A stretch of DNA of 64,000 nucleotides from Clavaria fumosa (lineage: Eukaryota; Basidiomycota; Agaricomycetes; Agaricales; Clavariaceae): contig OX637806.1 of the NCBI GenBank assembly GCA_951802425.1, positions 1,116,001 to 1,180,000 on the forward strand, read 5' to 3'. The notes below the pieces were generated by a model. That model saw only the letters and a program-made list of their open reading frames with translations, had not been told where the DNA came from and searched no databases. The position numbers and the translations under genes were made by a program. Shown here piece by piece: positions 23,384-32,110 of this stretch (position 1 is the first letter of the stretch; each line of letters opens with the position of its first letter).

Positions 23384-23743
23384 TGTTAGGATCGCTTATG
23401 TAAGCCATCCCAAAGTGCAGTTGTGGGGAAACTGGGGAGGGTTGTTGGAAGGTCACATGACCTGTGGCTGGGTCGGATTATGTAATCATGTAAGATCACA
23501 TGACCTGGGGCCTGGGCGCATCACGTGATCCGAGGGTCCGAGCGTGGGAAAGTCGGCAAGTGCCGAAGCGTTCGCTATAAGTACTTTCGCTTTTCCGTTT
23601 TTGTACTCTTTTCCCCTTATCTTAGTATTGTCGTCATGACCTTACGCTTAAGTTGTGTGAGACCCAGTCTGATATAATACTAAGATCCGCCTGTCCGCCC
23701 TAGCCCTGTGTCCTAACCCGGCTAGCCTGGACCCTTAATTTCA
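23384..23743 (+). repeat. 5' LTR of element B
   Basis: Begins TGTTAGGATCGC. Carries a likely TATA region (CTATAAGTACTTTCGC) and TTTTTGTACTCTTTTCCCC. The right edge is set at the TCA after TTAATT; ambiguity of 2-4 bases. Confidence 0.85.
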
Positions 23744-23746
23744 AAC

Positions 23747-23763
23747 TGTGACACATTGTCACA
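23747..23763 (+). other. Perfect 7-bp hairpin next to the 5' LTR
   Basis: TGTGACA-CAT-TGTCACA follows the 5' LTR by a few bases, where a tRNA primer-binding site is normally found. I see no TGG-type tRNA-complementary site here. It may be part of an unusual priming structure, but that is speculation. Confidence 0.4.
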
Positions 23764-24248
23764 GCTCAGCCCCTATCATCCTCTTCTCCTTTACCCTGCC
23801 CGCGGTGTGTAACAGAACCGCGCGAAATTTTTACTGTGTGTAGATACACGTGACCAGACCAGGAGGAAGTCAACTGTGACCCTCCCCAAGTGATACCGAG
23901 TGCCCAAGGCCCGGAACTTTGTTTTACAGCTACGTACCAGTGAATCGTGTAGTGTACAGGGCAAGGAAAGGCCCCTACATAGTCTTTCTGTAGTTTCCTG
24001 GTCCAGTGGACAGGGCCCTTGCTCTGTGACCATTGTCAGAAGGGCGCACGGGCAACTCATTAGGAGTTGTGGAGCGACCACCTGGGACACCATTTGGGCC
24101 CCACGTTAACAAAAGTTTCATAGAATAAGAGTTCTATAGGTACATAAGTACACAGAAGAGCAGCCTAAGAGGACAGGACTGTTAAGAGATCGAAGAAATC
24201 CTGAGTGCCCAAGGCCTGGAACTTTATTTACAGCATCCAGGGCCTGTG

Positions 24249-24866
24249 ATGGCAGACCATGTCACCCCGCCTGTAGCCCAACCTATGAGGCTTGACCTAT
24301 CTGTTGCCCCCTTTGATGGGCAGAAAAGGAACTTCCGTACGTTCCTCCGATCCCTTCGCCTCCTGTTTATGGCGAACCCGACTGTCTATGCTGTGGACCT
24401 GGTGAAGGTCCTTTTTGCTCTGAGCAAAATTACTGGAGAAGGATTCGCTGCAGAGTGGGCGAATATGAAGGCGGAAGAGATCCTGGGTAGTGGCGAGGCC
24501 GGAACCTGGGCAGAGTTTGTGGAGGAGATGAAGCGCGCATTCGATGACCCGAATGACCATGCGACTGCCCTTGCCGATATTGCAGGGCTGAAACAGGGTG
24601 CCATGACAGCACCAGAGTTCTTCGCGAAATTCGAGATGCTGTTCCGATGGGCGAAGTTGAGTGCAGAGAAGGACTCAGGAATCCTAGTCCATTGGCTGGA
24701 GTTGAACCTGAGTAGGAGGTTGGTGGAGAGAATCTATGGTGTCTCCCCGATGCCAGAGACATATGGAGAATGGAAGGTGCTGGCTGAGAGGCTTGATGCC
24801 CAGCAAAGGCGACTGGATGGGATACTCACGGAACGGACACCGCGACCCACTGTGACCCCCGCGTGA
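24249..24866 (+). CDS. Element B Gag (capsid)
   Basis: Capsid-like protein of about 205 residues, starting at the ATG 24249. It shows the Ty3 Gag pattern: LDLSVAPFDGQKRNFRTFL, FALSKITGEGFAAEWANM, a WxEFVxEMKRAF segment and a C-terminal helix LDAQQRRLDGIL. It ends at TGA 24864-24866. The CCHC zinc knuckle that normally closes Gag is not before this stop but after it, in the same frame. The matching protein of element D (36052-36675, minus) is clearly homologous (KNFRTFLRSLRL, ALSKITGEGFAAEWANM) and also stops before its zinc knuckle. Confidence 0.88.
   Translation: MADHVTPPVAQPMRLDLSVAPFDGQKRNFRTFLRSLRLLFMANPTVYAVDLVKVLFALSKITGEGFAAEWANMKAEEILGSGEAGTWAEFVEEMKRAFDDPNDHATALADIAGLKQGAMTAPEFFAKFEMLFRWAKLSAEKDSGILVHWLELNLSRRLVERIYGVSPMPETYGEWKVLAERLDAQQRRLDGILTERTPRPTVTPA
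24864..24866 (+). promoter_or_regulatory. In-frame UGA between Gag and zinc knuckle/Pol
   Basis: Gag and Pol are in the same frame, with this UGA as the only stop between them. The base after it is C (UGA CCC), the context most prone to readthrough. Element D has a UGA CCA at the same place. The site may be a programmed readthrough signal; see findings. Confidence 0.5.
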
Positions 24867-27800
24867 CCCACCGCGACCCTACCGCGACCTGCCGTGACCG
24901 TTTCACAACCTCTTGTGACCCCTCTGCTGTGTACTCCAGATGTGGCCATGGCCCGAGGATGGGCCCCTGCTGATGAGAGACGTTGTTTCCGATGCCACCA
25001 GACTGGCCATGCTGTCCATTTCTGCCCCCTGCCTGATACATGTCTGCAGGTCCCAAGTGTCCAAACCCGGGCAGCACCATGTGCCCCCCAAATGGCGGAG
25101 GGATATGAGAAAGAGATTGCACGACTCCGAGCCTGCATAGAGCTGTGTGAGAGAGAGAGGAGGACTCCCACTGGGGAGAAGAAGTGTGCCAGCCCCCTTT
25201 CTGTCCCTGTGCCTGCTGCAAGTATACCCCGATATACTATCTTGCAGCGGAGACATACCCGAATTGGGGCTGAGGTGAAGGAGGAAGTGAGACTGGCAGA
25301 GCGCCTAACCAGAGTGCGGCCAGAAGTGCGGAAACATGTGCCACGAGAGCTAGCCATCCAGGTGCACTTGGAGGCTTTCAGCACTGGCAAAGGGACCACA
25401 ATGAAGGCCCTTGTCGACTCAGGGTGCACCAACTGCTTCATGGATTTGGAGTGGGCGAAAGGAGTGGGACTGGAGCCATCTCTCCTGCTGAACCCAATCA
25501 CCATGTATAATGTGGATGGGACACAGAACAGGAATGGAAAGGTCCGGTATGGGATAGAGGTGCTGGTGAGAGTTGGTGACCACCAAGAGCGGATCCACTT
25601 TCTGCTGGGAAAGACCCAGTCCCACAAGGTCATCCTTGGGCATGACTGGCTCAAGCGGCATAACCCGGATATCGACTGGCAGAAGGCAGAGCTGAGCCTT
25701 ACCCGCTGCCCCCCACAGTGTTCCCCATCCCCTCGAGCCCCTGCATCCCTGAAAACGAGTACCCTCGCATCCACGAGTATTCTGGACACCCGTTTTCCCA
25801 ACTCTGGCCCTACCCCCGATTGGCCCAGCTGCTACCCTTTGGTGTTTAGTGAAGCAAAGTGGGATGAACTTCCCCGCTCCCGACCAGACTTCGATATTAA
25901 GATCGAGTTCAAAAAGGACCCTGAGCACCTCTCCTCCAAGCTGTATTCTTTGACACGGCAGGAGATGGTGGAGATGAACTGTTGGGTGGATGAGCAGCTT
26001 GCTTCTGGACGAATCCGGCCCTCGAAATCCCCGTATGCCAGCCCCTTCTTCTTCAAACATGAGAAGGACAAACTGCGGCCAATCATCGACTACTCAAGGC
26101 TGAATGCACACCTGATCAAGGACAAGTACCCCCTTCCCCGCATCCGAGACACAGTGGATGTGCTTAAAGGAGCGTCGATCTACTCTAAGATTGATGCAAA
26201 GGGAGGTTTCCCATCTATGCAGGTCTGGCCTGAGCACCAGCACCGCTGCGCCTTCCTGACACCCCGTGGACTCTTCGAACCAGCTGTCATGTGGTTTGGA
26301 CTGCAGAATGCCCCTGCCACCTTCCAACGCTTCATGAATCATGTGTTGAGGGAGGAGATTGCAGGAGGACATGTGAGGGCCTATGTGGATGATGTCATTG
26401 TGTTTGCAGAGGACTTGGCTACACACCGGTACTGGATGGATCGGGTCTTGAGGAAGTTTGGAGAGAATGGGTTGTGTCTCAAACTCAGTAAATGCGAGTT
26501 TGAGAAGAGTGAGATCATCTTCCTGGGGATGAAGATCTCCCACAACAGACTAGAGCATGATCCGGCCAAGGGTGCAGCAGTCCGAGATTGGCCACGTCCT
26601 AAGAATGTGAAGGATGTCCAGAGGTTCAATGGGATGCTGAACTACCTCCGCCGGCACATCCCGAATCTTTCTGCCTGGGCAAAGCCACTCTTCTGGCTGA
26701 CTGGGAATGTTCCATGGAAATGGGAGGAGGAGGAGGAAGCAGCCTTCCGAGATCTCCGCCAGGCACTCGTATCAGCCCCGGTCTTGGCTCTGCCTCAGGA
26801 CAAAGGGAGATGGAAGGTAGAGACAGATGCAAGCAACCTGGCAACTGGTGGAGTGCTCTCGCAGCAGCAGACAGATGGAACCTGGAGAGTTGTTGACTAT
26901 ATCTCCAAGGCCCTCACTGCAGCTGAGAAGAACTATGATGTGTACGACAAGGAGTTCTTGGCGGTGATTCGGGCACTTCGCGAGTGGCGAGCATACCTCA
27001 TTGGAGCAGAGGAGACAATCGAGATCTGGACGGACCATGCAAACCTCCAGTACTTCCGGAAGCCCCAGAAGTTGAAGCCGAGGCAGGTTCGTTGGGTTGG
27101 AGAGCTCCAGTGCTTTGACTTTGAGATAAAGTATCGCACTGGCAAGTCGAATACAAAGGCAGATGCACTCTCCCGGAGACCAGACTATGGAGAGATGGTG
27201 GAGGAGGATGCACCGGTGCAGGTTTTCCCGGAAACGGAAGTCCGTGTGTCATTCACATCGGAAATGGAGACGCTACTCCAGAAAAATAGCACGGTACACA
27301 TACAGAAGCCGGAGGAGCTTGATGATGAGTGGACGAGAGATCGGATGGGACTCTGGCGGAAGGCAGAAATCACTTGGGTCCCCCTAGGAGCTTGTGAGGC
27401 CATTCTTGAGTTTGAGCATGACCTCCCTGCTGCTGGACACCCTGGGCCCCGGAAGTTGAGAGCAGCACTAGTGAAGGGTTATTGGTGGCCAGACATGGTA
27501 AAAGATGCGGATCGGTATGCCCAGGGGTGTGAGACATGCCAGCGGACGAAGCCCAACCGTACCAAGCGTGCTGCCCCACTGCACCCCCATCTGGTGCCCA
27601 ATGGTCCCTGGTCAGTGATCTCATGGGACATAGTCGGTCCCCTCCCCCTCTCCCGTGGACATAATGCCATCCTTGTTATTGTCGACAAATTCACAAAACG
27701 GACACTGCTCGAAGCGATCGGGCTTGACCTCACAGGACTTGGAGCGGCGCGTCTCCTCCGGGATCGAGTGTTTCGTGACCATGGAGTCCCTCACAAGGTT

Positions 27801-28697
27801 GTGAGTGACCGGGGGTCCCAGTTTGTGTCCCGCTTCATGAAGGAGTTCTACTCCATGATCCGGGTAAAGGCAAATCCAAGTACTGCCTTTCATCCGCAGA
27901 CTGATGGACAGACGGAACGGGCGAACCAGGAGATGGAGATCTATCTCCGGGCTTACGTGGACCATCTCCAGGATGACTGGGCTGAATGGTTGTCCACTGC
28001 GGAGTTTGCTCTTAATAATTGTGAGCACTCAGCGACAGGACAGACACCTTTCTTCCTCGATTATGGACGACACCCATGGAATGGGGGGCTCCGGCCACCT
28101 TCTGAGGTGAACCCGGCAGCGGACGAGTGGATGGCTAAGCTCACGGAGTCCCGAAGAGCAGCCAAGGAGGCAATGGAGAAAGCGGTGGCAGCGATGAAGA
28201 AGAGCTACGATAAGGGGAAACGCCCAAGTCGGGAGTACTCTGAGGGAGATCTGGTCTGGCTGGATACTAGAAACTTGAAGATGGACCGGCCCTGTAAAAA
28301 GCTTGACAACAAGAGAGCAGGCCCCTTTGCAGTTGAGGAGAAGGTGGGACCTGCTGGGTATCGCCTCAAGCTCCCTCGGGCCTGGCGCATCCATCGGGTC
28401 TTCAATGAGTTGCTGTTGACACCATACCACCCCCCTTCCTTCCCTTCTCAGAACCTGCCTCCCCCTCCGCCCCCTACGATTGATGATGACCACCTGGAGT
28501 ATGATGTGGAGGCGATCCTTGATGTTAAGAAGGTGGGGCGTGGAGTGAGATACCTGGTGAAGTGGTTGGGATACCCTGTAGAGGAGAACACTTGGGAGCC
28601 ACGACGGAACCTCACCAATGTGGCACTGCTTCTCCGGGACTTCTTCCTTGCTCACCCCGACAAGGCCAAGCTAGCTGGTCGGGACGCCCAGCCTTAA
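24867..28697 (+). CDS. Element B Pol polyprotein (NC-PR-RT-RH-IN-chromodomain)
   Basis: A single open frame of about 1,270 residues. Order of domains: CCHC knuckle CFRCHQTGHAVHFCP (about 24987); aspartic protease with LVDSGCTNCFMD (about 25412); reverse transcriptase with YVDD in RAYVDDVIVFAED (about 26378); RNase H with [14 protein letters not shown] and YDKEFLAVIRAL; integrase with [33 protein letters not shown] and the Glu in the QTERANQE region; a GPY/F-like KLDNKRAGPF; and a chromodomain YDVEAILDVKK...[17 protein letters not shown] near the C-terminus. No inactivating change was noticed. The first in-frame ATG after the UGA is at 24894 region context TTG/GTG-poor, so initiation by readthrough is preferred over an independent start. 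Confidence 0.92.
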   Translation, partial: PTATLPRPAVTVSQPLVTPLLCTPDVAMARGWAPADERRCFRCHQTGHAVHFCPLPDTCLQVPSVQTRAAPCAPQMAEGYEKEIARLRACIELCERERRTPTGEKKCASPLSVPVPAASIPRYTILQRRHTRIGAEVKEEVRLAERLTRVRPEVRKHVPRELAIQVHLEAFSTGKGTTMKALVDSGCTNCFMDLEWAKGVGLEPSLLLNPITMYNVDGTQNRNGKVRYGIEVLVRVGDHQERIHFLLGKTQSHKVILGHDWLKRHNPDIDWQKAELSLTRCPPQCSPSPRAPASLKTSTLASTSILDTRFPNSGPTPDWPSCYPLVFSEAKWDELPRSRPDFDIKIEFKKDPEHLSSKLYSLTRQEMVEMNCWVDEQLASGRIRPSKSPYASPFFFKHEKDKLRPIIDYSRLNAHLIKDKYPLPRIRDTVDVLKGASIYSKIDAKGGFPSMQVWPEHQHRCAFLTPRGLFEPAVMWFGLQNAPATFQRFMNHVLREEIAGGHVRAYVDDVIVFAEDLATHRYWMDRVLRKFGENGLCLKLSKCEFEKSEIIFLGMKISHNRLEHDPAKGAAVRDWPRPKNVKDVQRFNGMLNYLRRHIPNLSAWAKPLFWLTGNVPWKWEEEEEAAFRDLRQALVSAPVLALPQDKGRWKVETDASNLATGGVLSQQQTDGTWRVVDYISKALTAAEKNYDVYDKEFLAVIRALREWRAYLIGAEETIEIWTDHANLQYFRKPQKLKPRQVRWVGELQCFDFEIKYRTGKSNTKADALSRRPDYGEMVEEDAPVQVFPETEVRVSFTSEMETLLQKNSTVHIQKPEELDDEWTRDRMGLWRKAEITWVPLGACEAILEFEHDLPAAGHPGPRKLRAALVKGYWWPDMVKDADRYAQGCETCQRTKPNRTKRAAPLHPHLVPNGPWSVISWDIVGPLPLSRGHNAILVIVDKFTKRTLLEAIGLDLTGLGAARLLRDRVFRDHGVPHKVVSDRGSQFVSRFMKEFYSMIRVKANPSTAFHPQTDGQTERANQEMEIYLRAYVDHLQDDWAEWLSTAEFALNNCEHSATGQTPFFLDYGRHPWNGGLRPPSEVNPAADEWMAKLTESRRAAKEAMEKAVAAMKKSYDKGKRPSREYSEGDLVWLDTRNLKMDRPCKKLDNKRAGPFAVEEKVGPAGYRLKLPRAWRIHRVFNELLLTPYHPPSFPSQNLPPPPPPTIDDDHLEYDVEAILDVKKVGRGVRYLVKWLGYPVEENTWEPRRNLTNVALLLRDFFLAHPDKAKLAGRDAQP

Positions 28698-28708
28698 GAG
28701 GGGGGTGA

Positions 28709-29070
28709 TGTTAGGATCGCTTATGTAAGCCATCCCAAAGTGCAGTTGTGGGGAAACTGGGGAGGGTTGTTGGAAGGTCACATGACCTGTGGCTGGGTCG
28801 GATTATGTAATCATGTAAGATCACATGACCTGGGGCCTGGGCGCATCACGTGATCCGAGGGTCCGAGCGTGGGAAAGTCGGCAAGTGCCGAAGCGTTCGC
28901 TATAAGTACTTTCGCTTTTCCTTTTTTGTACTCTTTTCCCCTTATCTTAGTATTGTCGTCATGACCTTACGCTTAAGTTGTGTGAGACCCAGTCTGATAT
29001 AATACTAAGATCCGCCTGTCCGCCCTAGCCCTGTGTCCTAACCCGGCTAGCCTGGACCCTTAATTTGATA
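28709..29070 (+). repeat. 3' LTR of element B
   Basis: Begins TGTTAGGATCGC after the purine tract and matches the 5' LTR except for one base and the last few. It is followed directly by the target duplication AGGAG. Confidence 0.85.
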
Positions 29071-29233
29071 AGGAGATGGAGATCTATCTCCAGGCTTACG
29101 TGGACCATCTCCAGGATGACTGGGCTGAATGGTTGTCCACTGTGGAGTTTGCTCTTAATAATTGTGAGCACTCAGCGACAGGACAGACACCTTTCTTCCT
29201 CAATTATGGACAACACCCATGGAATGGGGGGCT
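29071..29233 (+). mobile_element. Element A, part 2: integrase segment
   Basis: Resumes element A exactly where part 1 stopped: AGGAG then ATGGAGATC..., coding [14 protein letters not shown] and HSATGQTPFFL. It is broken again after HPWNGG by element C. The last five bases GGGCT (29229-29233) form the left copy of the next target duplication. Confidence 0.88.
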
Positions 29234-30685
29234 TGTCAGGACCCATCCATTTTTCCTCAACCTAACAACTCTATCACCACTCATGGACCTCCCAATGTTC
29301 CCCTACCACCTCGCGAACCCCCCTACACTCTTCCGAAACCCGCTATCAACTTCTGAACACCTCTCAGGCCTCCATCATCTCCTCATGACACTCGCGATCA
29401 TACCACCATACTCGCGTCACCTCCCGCCACCTCACCTTACGCGTACTCACTGCTGAACCCACTATTCGATGCTCAACACGCTCTTACACGACTCCTGCAG
29501 CGACACGTGACTTGCCACATGGCACACTGGTGCTACTCGCATTACTCGCGTTACCAGCGTTACTCACGTGACATACCGCCCAAGGTCACCTGCCTCACCA
29601 GCGCCGTCCATGTGACCGCTTGCCTGACCGCACGACCTTAACAATGAAACGCGCCACCAGCGGTCAAGCTGTGTATCCTTTCAAATTATGTTCTCCCTTC
29701 TTCTTCTCAGTCGACTATAACTGCATTAGCCCTGGACCAAGCCCCTCTGCCCAGTCGTAGTTACACATACGCTTATTTAGTTAGGTTGCGACCCATGACT
29801 GGTCACATCCGCGACCTTACCTATGCTTAGTTTACCCCTCGCGATCTTAGTAGAACACACGCACAGTCACTCTACGACTAGTTATACCCCGTACTACTAT
29901 AGTCTTGTCGCCTGGCGCTCTCTGTACTTTCCCTTTCTCGTCATACTCCCTGCACGTACGTATATATAAGGTCTCGCATGTACTTATGGTACTCTAGACT
30001 TGATATTGACGCACATTGGTTTAAGCTTGAGGCTAGTACACCCTTTGAGCTTGGAACCATCGCGATTGATAGGTCTTGTCTCTCTTGGTGACCACAAGAT
30101 CGCCAAGACACACTCTACTCTGTTCTAACTCGCCCTCTGCGCTCGTACAACTCGCGCGATCTACGTATTCTTTATTATTCGTCTTGGTACTGATCTTGGA
30201 ACCCTACAGGTTCACCCGTCGGTTGGCAAAGTCATCGCCTTCACTGACACATTTCTCAACACCGTCGCGACCACCGCGACCCTTCCAACATTGTCTATTT
30301 CTTTCACCTCGTCTTTTCCTTCTCTACGCTTCATTGGTCGACCTTGCGACCTTCTCAGCATTGTCACTTTCTCCCACCTCGTCTATTTCTTTCTTCATGC
30401 TTCGTTGGTCGACTTCGTGACCCTCTCAGCGTCACCCATTTCCCCCCTCCTCATCAATTTCCTCCTTTACGCTTCGTCTACCGACTTCGCGAACTTCCTA
30501 ACAACGTCTTCCTCCTTTATACTTGTCTTTCTTCGCTCTTACATCTTCTCAGACGTCTTCGCGACCTTCCGGGACCGAGCATTCTCGACTGTGCTCTACA
30601 GTTGATTGGTCTTAGCGAGTTTCCAGCATAGGTCACCAACAAGTCGATCTCTGGCACTACTATCAAGACGGGACAGGCCCTAACA
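29234..30685 (+). mobile_element. Element C: 1.45-kb LTR-like insertion
   Basis: Starts TGTCAGGACCC and ends GGCCCTAACA, so it has LTR-type TG...CA ends with imperfect inverted tips. It is flanked by GGGCT (29229-29233 and 30686-30690), a 5-bp target duplication. It has no gag/pol similarity, so a solo LTR of a long-LTR element is most likely; orientation is not certain. It has a TATATATAAGG sequence near 29970. The segment about 30285-30560 contains three or four degenerate copies of a roughly 75-bp unit (each with TTGGTCGACxTxGxGACC or CTACCGACTTCGCGAAC, then a CTTCCTCC/TTTCTCCC stretch). Confidence 0.75.
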
Positions 30686-31530
30686 GGGCTCTGGCCACCT
30701 TCTGAGGTGAACCCGGCAGTGGACGAGTGGATGGCTAAGCTCATGGAGTCCTGAAGAGCAGCCAAGGAGGCAATGGAGAAAGCAGTGGCAGCGATGAAGA
30801 AGAGCTATGATAAGGGGAAACGCCCAAGTCGGGAGTACTCTGAGGGAGATCTGGTCTGGCTGGATACTAGAAACTTGAAGATGGACCAGCCCTGTAAAAA
30901 GCTTGACAACAAGAGAGCAGGCCCCTTTGCAGTTGAGGAGAAGGTGGGACCTGCTGGGTATCGCCTCAAGCTCCCTCAGGCCTGGTGCATCCATCAGGTC
31001 TTCAATGAGTTGCTGTTGACACCATACCACCCCCCTTCCTTCCCTTCTCAGAACCTGCCTCCCCCTCCGCCCCCTACGATTGATGATGACCACCTGGAGT
31101 ATGATGTGGAGGCAATCCTTGATGTTAAGAAGGTGGGACGTGGGGTGAAGTACTTGGTGAAGTGGTTGGGATATCCAGTGGAGGAAAACACTTGGGAGCC
31201 CCATAGGAACCTCACTAATGTAACATTGCTTCTCCGGGACTTCTTCCTCTCCCACCCCGACAAGGCCAAGCTAGCTGGTCGGGATGCCCAGCCTTAAGAG
31301 GGGGGTGATGTTAGGATCGCTTATGTAAGCCATCCCAAAGTGTAGTTGTGGAGAAGCTGGGGAGGGTTGTTGGAAGGTCACATGACCTGTGGCTGTGGTC
31401 AGATTACATAATCATAAGATCACATGACCTGGGCCTGGGCGCATCACGTGATCCGAGGGTCCGAGCGTGGGAAAGTCGGCAAGTCCCAAGGCTCTCGCTA
31501 TATATACTGTGTCCTTTCCATTTTTGTACT
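30686..31530 (+). mobile_element. Element A, part 3: pol end, chromodomain and first part of 3' LTR
   Basis: Continues integrase after element C (LWPPSEVNPA). A TGA at 30752-30754 replaces CGA of element B. The chromodomain (YDVEAILDVKK...[17 protein letters not shown]) is intact and the frame ends at 31297. The 3' LTR starts at 31309 (TGTTAGGATCGC) and is cut after TTTTTGTACT at 31530 by element D; it differs from the B LTRs at many sites. Confidence 0.88.
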
Positions 31531-32072
31531 TGTCAGTCCAGGTCCCTAGCAAAAGCGGAAGGGGGAAAGTAACTCGATTTCAACGTGGGGAACTACACTC
31601 ATTACACGAGCACTATATATACTAGGGGAAGGGGCTGTGTAGGGGACGAGTCATAAAATGGGGAACGAGGCTACGCGCACTGAGTTGCGCGGGATAGGGG
31701 AGGCAGTATAGGGAAAAGGGGATGCCAATTAGGGAAGGTAGCGGTGAGGTACGGATAAGGGGAGAATGACAAGAGAAATGCTTAGCATGGGCTTGGCTGA
31801 CCGTGGAGGGGCCTGGATTAGTCCCGATTAGAGTAGATTGTTTGATGGGAGCCATCAGAGTGATCATTGCTGATCCGCCTCCATCACGAATTGCAAAGCG
31901 TGGGAAGTTGCGAGGAACGTGGGTGTGGGGCACATGATGGGCGCTTATTGCTGGCCTGTAGGCGTGTGAATCCGTACATCTTCCTGGTTGGAATCCGTAC
32001 GTGTTCCTCACCACGGAATCCGTTCGGATTCCTCGCCGCAGAATCTGTTCGGATTCATAATGGATCCTGACA
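31531..32072 (-). repeat. 3' LTR of element D (left end)
   Basis: Begins TGTCAGTCCAGG and ends GGATCCTGACA as read on the plus strand. The same 542-bp length as its partner at 37496-38037. Confidence 0.9.
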
Positions 32073-32110
32073 TGGCCCCCTCCTCAAGGCTGGGCGTCTC
32101 GACCGGCCAG

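Larger units (their letters stand above)
23384..29070 (+). mobile_element. Element B: full-length Ty3/gypsy chromovirus
   Basis: A complete LTR retrotransposon of 5.7 kb inserted into the integrase of element A. Both LTRs are about 360 bp; over 358 aligned bases I find one difference (G/T in the TTTTCCG/TTTTTGTACTC stretch). Gag and pol are each fully open, in the same frame, separated by one TGA. A purine tract AAGAGGGGGGTGA precedes the 3' LTR. The target duplication AGGAG flanks it. Pol ends with a chromodomain, which defines chromoviruses. The near identity of the LTRs and open frames mark a recent, possibly still mobile insertion. The last 3-4 bases of the two LTRs differ (CAAA versus GATA), so the exact 3' LTR edge is uncertain. 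Confidence 0.92.
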
